Program-made: the position numbers and the translations under genes
In this document: positions 57,501 to 64,000 of the stretch, one piece after another
Layout: every line of letters begins with the position of its first letter
Position numbering within the stretch: position 1 is the first letter of the stretch
NCBI RefSeq assembly: GCF_021917145.1
Contig: NC_061074.1
Span: forward strand, 5,837,837 to 5,901,836
DNA from: Hypomesus transpacificus
Taxonomy: Eukaryota; Chordata; Actinopteri; Osmeriformes; Osmeridae
Direction of reading: 5' to 3'
DNA length: 64,000 nucleotides
Notes under the pieces: generated by a model
What the model saw: the letters and a program-made list of their open reading frames with translations, nothing else
What the model was told of the DNA's origin: nothing
Database searches by the model: none

Positions 57501-60500
57501 GAGGGGCAGTTCTATGGGCATATGTGAAGCCCTCTGTGACATGCTTGCGTGTAAAAAGGGCTATATAAATACATTTTGATTTGATTTGCAATGAAGTGTG
57601 ATTTTCTTCAGGTATGGTATTTCAATAAAACACTGAGGGCCTCATTTACTAACAGGATTGCGGCCATTTCAGGCGTAAAATGGCGGGTAAAAACATAAAA
57701 ACGTATTTACAAAAGCAGCGCACTTGAGTAAAAATGCAGATTACCGCTGCTGGGAGGGTATATCCCATCTCTTTGTGCCGCAAAGAGATGGGAGGTGTTA
57801 TTCTTCCTTGTAACATGTTAATGTTAGCTGTAACTTTGTGAACCAATATTTCTATCTCCTGTTCGCTGAACCTTCTTTTTCTTTTCCTCGAATCACCTAT
57901 GGTGGCAGTAACATGCAGGCGATTTCTCCTGTCTTTTAACAGCGCGCTAATTAACACTAAAGGGCGGAGTAAGGCGCTGATTGCCCGACGAGGATCTGCT
58001 TTGATAAATACCACACAAAATGTGGAAATACACGTGCGCTATTTGCAGTTGGGCAAAGGCGCAGATTAAGCTGCTGTCGAAATGTTTGTAAAAGAGACAG
58101 ACTTGAATTGAGGATTGTGAGCCCAAACAGAAGAAGTCAAGGAGTCCAAGAAGTCACGGAGGGAATCACGTTTTCCCATAAATAGCATTACTTGTACAGT
58201 GGTTATATCATACCTTCATTTTCTTTTTCTTGACCTCAGTAGGGGTGAGTGTGTCTGCCTTTGCCAGTATAGGCACAATGTTGACTTTCTCATGCAGGGC
58301 TTTCATGAACTCCACATCCAGAGGTCTGAGACTGGAAGAGATGAACAAAAAACACTAAAACAGTCGCAGGGGTTACAGGGGTCAAATCAAATTGGAAAAT
58401 GCCAAGACCAAAATAGCTATAGAAACATTGTGATAGTCCACACAATTTAATGATGACATAACAAAATGCATTTATAATTCGTCCATCCGTGGTTAGCCTC
58501 ACAGTGGCCATCAGAGGGAGCTCTGTCCATGTCTATCTGGCTTTGCAGCGTCATAACTGTCCTAAAGATTTCCTCCCTCAATAAACAGTGGTGTGAAACG
58601 AAGCATTAACGTAGACAAAAGCACTGCATTAGCAATTACCATGGTGATTAGAGGGAAAGTTTTGCATTGCACCAGATATACATCTATCTATTGGTGAGTG
58701 AGGGTGGATTCATGCAATGCCTGCTACATTAGGAACATATAGGGCCTCATGCAACCTTTAAAGTATGTACTTGTATTCATGTACTTTTTTGCACATTCAT
58801 ATTCAAGTTAAGATGTGCAAGAAGGACACAATTATTATGGGTCAGTTTGTATGTGAATGGTTAGGAAGCAAGTGGTCTATTTATCCTATTATATCCTTCT
58901 AGTTAAGATAGACTGACTAGTTATCCTGACTAAATATGTTCCATTGCCTTGATCAGACCACCATTAGAGGCAATAGAACGACTGACAACTGATCAGTCTA
59001 TTCACCTGCCAGTGAAAGTTAAACAGAGACTAGAAGGAAAGGGGTTAGCTTCACGGAATTAGCCTCTCAATCTATGCTGTACCCATGGCCGAACGGGGAG
59101 ATAAAGTAGAGGCAGCAGTGCACACGGTTGTCCTGGATGTTCTTGCGGTTGAGGCCGCTCTCGTCCCTGAAGTACTGCTCAAACTGCTGGTCGATGTAGT
59201 CCGCCACCGACTTCCAGCTAGGGCGGGGGATACACAGAGACACACCAGCACTGAGGCAATGCAGGCAGACAGGCACCCTGCTAGTTGTTGTTTTAGTTCA
59301 ATCATAGAGCTCTGGCTGAAACACTGTAGAAATGACACAAGTCATGTGACTGCAGAAATGGTCTAGTCCATGTGTATAGGCATTTTGCTTCGAGGACTGT
59401 GAATGAAAACCAATCATTTCACCATGATGAGTCAGTATCAGGAATTGTGTAAAAGTGCAATGACCAGGTTTTTGAATGTAAAGCTTCACAATGATAGACG
59501 TCATTCAGAGTAAGGATTTTTGACATGTACCATTCAGTGTTGTTGACAGCATCTCCAAAACCTGGGGTGTCCACAATCGTAAGCTTGAGCTTGACACCTT
59601 TCTCCTCAATGTCCACTGTGTGCTTGGTGATCTCAACAGTCTGAGTGATCCGTTCTGATCAAAACACACACAGAGACTGATGGCTACCAAAATACTAGAG
59701 CATCTTGGTAGCCAAGTTTGGACAAACGTCCCAAAGATTGCCTCACCTTCAGCATTGAGAAGCTTCCTGTCCTTGTAGAGGTCTGTGAGGAAGAGGCTAT
59801 TGACGAGGGTGGACTTTCCCAGACCAGACTCTCCTTATACCAGAGTATGGAAAGGGAGAAAAGGAATCAATGTGGGAATTAGCAGAATATCAAACTTGTT
59901 TCCCCTCCTTTCCTTCCTACTCACCTGCAACCATGAGGGTGAAGTCAAAGCCCTTTTTGACAGATTTACGGTGCACCTGATTTGGAAGTGTGGCAAATCC
60001 TACATACTCCTTGTCTTGGTCCTGAAAAACAAAAACATACCATATTGATATCTCAGTGATTTCTTAAAGGAGACTGTACACTGAAGATAAGTCACAAGTG
60101 AGTAGAAACTTGCACAAAACCATATTCAATTATATAAATTGTACAGAGTTCGAACAATGCAATGTTCCTTCAACATATTCACAACCCCAAACCAATTTCA
60201 ATTTTTAAAGCCAAATCCATGTCAAAAGAAAAGCAAGCAAACAGTCTTGCTTGAATGAAACCATTTAGCAAACCAACAACATTATATTATGTAAACAAAG
60301 AAAAATTGGAAAACCCATTTCAGGAACCCATAGCCTTTCAACCTCCATGGTCAGATGTATGCAGTCATGCCAAACCAATATAGCCTCTCCTTATATCATG
60401 ATATTACGCTAATGAAGGTCCTTCAGCAGCAGCAGCCATACTAAAAGTCTCTTTCATCATTATCAAAGAAAAAATGCCAAAGAACAAGAAAAACACTGTT

Positions 60501-62276
60501 CAGTATTCAGTTTATACTGCCTTCAAATTTACACTCAGTGGTTTCATTTATGAAATAGATGCCGGGGCCTGAAATTACTTGGGGCGAGGGAGCTGCAAAC
60601 TTATTGGAGGGTTTTCCCTCTCCTTGTCTCTTCAAAATGCCCCTGCAGTTACCTCGGACGTGTCGTACGGGTCAAAGCGGCCCCAGGGGCTCTTAGGCCT
60701 TGTAGGGCTGATAGGGGAAGACAGGTCATAGTCCAGACCGCCCAGCTGCAGTCTGGACTCTACACCTGGTTCTGGCTGTGCCCTGCCAGCCGTGGGTGGC
60801 CGCAAGAAGGTGGGCGTCCCCGGCGTATGGGGGTGGTCTTCCCCTTCCGCCTCCCGGTCCACTTGGTGCTCGTGGCCGGGATGGGGGTGGCCATGGCCCC
60901 CGTTCTGGTGGGGGTCTTGGAGGATGTTCTCCAGCTCTGAGTCTTCGGAGTGGCTTGAGTGCTGGGGGTGGACCAAGTGACGGTGCACAGGGATTGGGAA
61001 GGCAGTATAGAGAGATGGTGGTCAGGCAGGAAGGGATATTGAGATGGATGGAGGACAGGAGAAGATGGAACAGGAGAAACGGTAACAGGGGAGTTCAAGG
61101 ATGAAAAGAAAGACGGAAATATAGATTGTTTTGAGTGGTTAGAGACAATATTAACGTTGTAAAGGTAAGCTTTGAGGTTAAACAAGTAAGAGAGATCATT
61201 AGTAGTTTGAGTACATTTATGGGTGGGCCTAGGTACAGTATCAAGGGGGCGGAAGAGATCCAAAGAAACAGAAAGGAAAGAAGATACCGATTGACTCAAC
61301 TTTAACATAACCCACAGAAACTGAAAATCATTTCTGATGGGTTGATTTACGAGGTTCAAATGCAGCAGGAAGTAGATCAACGACTGGCGACTTGCATCAA
61401 GCCAAACCTCCACTTACTCACCCTGACCAACACAGATCAACCTAAACGAACCCGGACGCTTGAACTGCATTCTCATCATTTAGATGCCCTTTCTGACTTT
61501 GTTGGCAAAAGAAGGATATATCTGGTTGAACGTGTATGGCTGGATAAAGGATTGCCCGCATATTCACATTATAAATGTAACGTTAGAACAAAATCTAGAT
61601 TATTTTTTTTTTTGAATTTTGCAGAATTGTACCATGACCATTACAGTTTTTCTCTTCCTCTTCCCAAGCCATAAGAGGAAACCAACTGAATAACAAAAGA
61701 CAATACACACTATTCATGTGTTTAACGTATCGGTACACGTGAACGTACTTAGGTGTGCATGTTCTAGGTGGATGCTCAAGTTACCAAAAGCCTACTGGTT
61801 CAAAAATGCCTACAGGTTTCCCAGCTTGCTCCATGCTAAATAATGCAGTGGCATTGAGAGGGGTAGGGTAGAAGGCGATTCTGACTCCAGAGGACAAAAA
61901 AAATTGTAATTCAGGACAGCAAAGTATATAGGGCTCATATCTCTGTTCAATAATTAAGTTACTCTTTGTTGTGGAATTAAAGTGATGCTACAAATGCACA
62001 AAGATAATTTTCTATGCCTTCCAAACCCAATTTTACCAGACAAACCCATTTGTCTTTTCTTCAGTGAGCTGATAGTGACCTGTAAGAGGTTTGGGGGAGT
62101 GGGGTTCTGGGGCATGTTCTGGGTACCTGCTCGGCTTCATGGTCCCTGGTGTGGTCAGGGGACGGTGGGGCGGAGTACTGCTCGTCTGAAGATGAGTTAA
62201 CCTCGTGGTCACTGTCCTCCATTGCCACTGGTGCTACAGTGCACTCTGCAATCTCCATCCAGAACGTAACATGCAT
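54502..62276 (-). CDS. septin4: Septin 4, GTP-binding cytoskeletal protein (complete coding region, 12 exons)
   Basis: Septins polymerise into GTP-dependent filaments at membranes, cilia and the sperm annulus. Coding exons in transcript order: 62276(or 62222)-62127, 60961-60653, 60021-59925, 59833-59747, 59654-59531, 59217-59083, 58331-58214, 57423-57322, 56708-56612, 56422-56260, 56097-55998, 54570-54502 (TAA). Phases join and give 498 residues from MEDSDHEVN or 516 from MHVTFWMEI. Numbering from MEDS: polybasic HRKSVKK, G1 GESGLGKS at 168-175, then G3 DTPGFGD, septin element [13 protein letters not shown]4 AKAD, and the C-terminal coiled coil [30 protein letters not shown] before the GTPase domain and the C terminus point to SEPTIN4 within the SEPTIN1/2/4/5 group. 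The first two coding exons are acidic and His-rich. One acceptor (before GESGLGKS) is AAG, with a weaker context. Confidence 0.93.
54571..55997 (-). other. septin4 last intron, with possible alternative coding end
   Basis: Mostly AT-rich and non-coding. The first 123 bases in transcript direction (55997-55875) stay open in frame with the preceding exon and encode a His/Asp-rich tail (see findings). Confidence 0.55.
55860..55909 (+). repeat. 25-bp direct repeat, 2 copies
   Basis: GTGTCTAAGCCATGGTCAGAGT plus TCT is followed at once by a second GTGTCTAAGCCATGGTCAGA. It lies at the end of the possible read-through frame of septin4. Confidence 0.85.
57493..57588 (-). repeat. dispersed fish repeat, copy 2 (partial)
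   Basis: The complement starts CAAATCAAATCAAAATGTAT and runs through AGCCCTTTTTACACGCAAGC to CCCCTCAACCAACCT. It is nearly identical to 7106-7200 but inverted and shorter. It lies in a septin4 intron. Confidence 0.75.
57649..58014 (-). pseudogene. Myb/SANT-like DNA-binding protein fragment (Harbinger-type)
   Basis: The frame reads through a first half with [21 protein letters not shown], then a basic patch [19 protein letters not shown], the recognisable start of a Myb/SANT-like trihelix, followed by NINMLQG. After that the similarity fades and a hydrophobic run follows. The start codon and the downstream part are probably not original. It is likely a relic without function. Confidence 0.45.
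57764..57792. repeat. perfect 12-bp inverted repeat (hairpin) with 5-base loop
   Basis: CCCATCTCTTTG (57764-57775), loop TGCCG, then CAAAGAGATGGG (57781-57792). It lies inside the Harbinger-like fragment. Confidence 0.95.
58332..59082 (-). other. septin4 intron 6 (in transcript order)
   Basis: Non-coding, AT-rich, about 750 bases. AGGGCCTCATGCAACC near 58741 resembles a transposon end, but no partner end was found. Confidence 0.5.
60022..60652 (-). other. septin4 intron 2
   Basis: About 630 bases, AT-rich, between coding exons 2 and 3. Nothing else was recognised. Confidence 0.5.
60962..62126 (-). other. septin4 intron 1
   Basis: Non-coding, with no repeat family recognised. Short open frames here extend the flanking exon and are not supported. 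Confidence 0.5.
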
Positions 62277-64000
62277 TTGGAGTGGAGATGGAGGTGGGCA
62301 AGGACAGGGTGATAGGGGCAGTGAGGTGAGGGTTAGGGGCAAAGACCAATCCAAGAAGTGGCAAAAGTGTGAGTGGAAATGGTAGAACAAGTGGAGGGGG
62401 GTGGGACAGAAAACCAACAAAAAAAGAATAAATAAACCTGAAACAATGAATGACACAGACATCTGGATCCCTGGGTTCTGCCATAAAAATGTTTTGGTTT
62501 CGGAAGCCAGGATAAGGAAAAGGGCTGTCCACTTGAATAACACACAGAGTGGCTGAGCGCTTCATAGTGGAAAGTGCTGAAAGAATTGTGGGGACCGGCC
62601 ATCTGCCATTCCAGCCAAGCATAGTGTTTTGCATTTGTGCCGTCACACTTATTGTAGGTTAAATGATTTAATTCTTCCTTTTGGATGGTTGAAACACAGC
62701 ATTGTATGAGACATACGGATTCAGCTGCAGGTGTGCAACACACAGAATGTTTAGTCGTTTGTCGTCATTCAAGTGAACAAAATTCAGTTTACTTTCAACC
62801 TTCTCTATTCATTTGATGCACTATTCTTCCTTAAACGTATTATTCAAGGTTTCCCATGTAATCCGAACAAAGCTTTTCATGTTATCCCAACAAGGTTTTC
62901 AGAGTCATCCTCACAGCTTTAATTGCAAAAGGATTTTGTGCTTAGGGGCTGGAGGAAATGAATAGGTTGAAAGATTAGCGGGCCAATGACCTGTTTATCT
63001 CAGCCATGACCAAACTACATGATCAATGTTCAATCTATTCTGTAGTGCTGGACAGCCATGTGTCCCACTTCCAGAGGGAGTCAATAGAAGCCTTTGCCTA
63101 CGCTGTTCCAAAGATGGAGTGTTGGTCATCCAGAACAGACATTTACACATAATCCTGTACTGAAAAACTGTTATATGGCCAATAATACACGGTGTTGACC
63201 AATCGTGTATTATTTTCAAGCTTGAGGGAAAACTTGGTCCCAATAAATACTGTCCCACTAGGTAGAATCAATCTGGTCAGTAAAGAGAGAATAGCTACAG
63301 GATCAAATAAATAAAAATTATAGTTCTACTTCACTTAAACAACAATATTAGAAAAATATTTTTAACAAACTGATCCTGTATTTACAACACATTAGGCCTA
63401 ACTCTAATTGAATATATTAACTATACATTTATACATTTTTCCTAAATGGCAATGGAAAAACTCATTTTCCACATGGTCCCTGAATACATTTTCCACAGAA
63501 ATAAACTATACCTCCACCAAAAGATAACCTCACCTGCCTTCTTGTAGTACCTTGCCTGTGGTAACCTTTACAGACAGCCTGGAATTCTACCTCTGTGGAA
63601 CCAATGTTTCAAGCCCTCCCCACGAGCCGGTGCGGGAGATGGCCAGAACCTTGTGCTTATATATGGCCTCCGACCCCCCCCCCCCCCCCCCCCCTCCCAA
63701 CACCAGGACACAACGTCCTTCAGCCCCATCGAGCTGTCCCACTGCCCCGGGGAAAACCATCATGAGTATTGACACACCAATACAGTATCACACCATGCTT
63801 CGTTACTAAACCAATGCTGTGGCAGTACCACCTACACGTCATGGGGAGTGGTGCGTATAATAGTACATTACCACTGAGTTTTAAGTTCTCCATGAGTAAG
63901 CCAAAAGCACTAACTGGGTCATGTCATTATGTATTACACTATACTGGAGTGGACTCATCTGACTATCTCCCTAATGTTACAGAGCAAAAATAAATAAATT
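62277..64000. other. upstream of septin4 coding start
   Basis: It probably holds the septin4 5' UTR and promoter, but no start site can be fixed. A C-run of about 28 bases lies at 63667-63694. No other gene was recognised. Confidence 0.5.

Larger units (their letters stand above)
57634..58090 (-). mobile_element. Harbinger-like transposon fragment with Myb/SANT-like ORF
   Basis: The end GGGCCTCATTTACTAA (57637-57652) resembles termini of fish Harbinger elements. On the minus strand a 121-codon frame (58014-57649) includes [20 protein letters not shown], like the Myb/SANT-type DNA-binding protein (NAIF1/TSNARE1-like) that accompanies Harbinger transposases. No DDE transposase is present. The right terminus was not identified; GTTTGTAAAAGAG near 58086 is a possible degenerate end. 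It lies in septin4 intron 7, between coding exons 58214-58331 and 57322-57423. Confidence 0.5.

Noticed and set aside
58735..58830. AGGGCCTCATGCAACC start of a possible second Harbinger-type MITE
   Set aside because: Only one end resembles a terminus and no inverted partner or target duplication was found.

Overview
This window is vertebrate nuclear DNA, almost certainly from a teleost fish. Genes are split by GT/AG introns, coding exons match vertebrate orthologues, and the spacers hold long CA/GA microsatellites and fish-type repeats. The latter include an L2-like LINE with the characteristic GGATAAAAGCGTCTGCTAAATG 3' end, and a dispersed repeat present in two near-identical copies. I saw no bacterial genes, operons, CRISPR array, rRNA or convincing tRNA.

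Layout. (1) 300-1789 (+): last three coding exons of pafah1b1 (LIS1), then its 3' UTR. (2) 6521-24071 (+): complete coding region of mettl16, an RNA m6A methyltransferase, nine coding exons, about 582 codons. (3) 26443-38410 (+): complete mnt, a MAX-binding bHLH-zipper repressor, six coding exons, about 587 codons, with a ~2 kb 3' UTR. (4) 40494-52431 (-): complete slc13a2-like Na+/di- and tricarboxylate cotransporter, twelve coding exons, 588 codons, tail-to-tail with mnt. (5) 54502-62276 (-): septin4, twelve coding exons, about 498-516 residues, upstream of and in the same orientation as slc13a2. In all four complete models the exon phases join without a break and the total length matches the mammalian protein. 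From memory, pafah1b1, mettl16 and mnt also lie together on human 17p13.3. The genes serve unrelated processes (dynein regulation, RNA methylation, MYC/MAX transcription, carboxylate transport, septin cytoskeleton), so this is conserved synteny and not a functional cluster.

Accessory DNA. Intron 1 of slc13a2 holds an antisense L2-like LINE. A segment reaching from inside that LINE into coding exon 1 was duplicated in tandem, leaving a 50-bp orphan piece of exon 1 with its splice donor. One LINE copy then gained an 833-bp internal duplication. The mnt intron holds a 783-bp putative transposon encoding only the N-terminal piece of a RecQ-like helicase. A septin4 intron holds a Harbinger-like fragment with a Myb/SANT-like ORF. 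A 36-bp minisatellite in pafah1b1 grew out of an exon-intron junction and repeats the splice donor about ten times while keeping an open reading frame. I found no clear new biological system. The most interesting items are these duplications of splice-site sequence, the helicase-fragment element, and a possible histidine-rich read-through tail of septin4.
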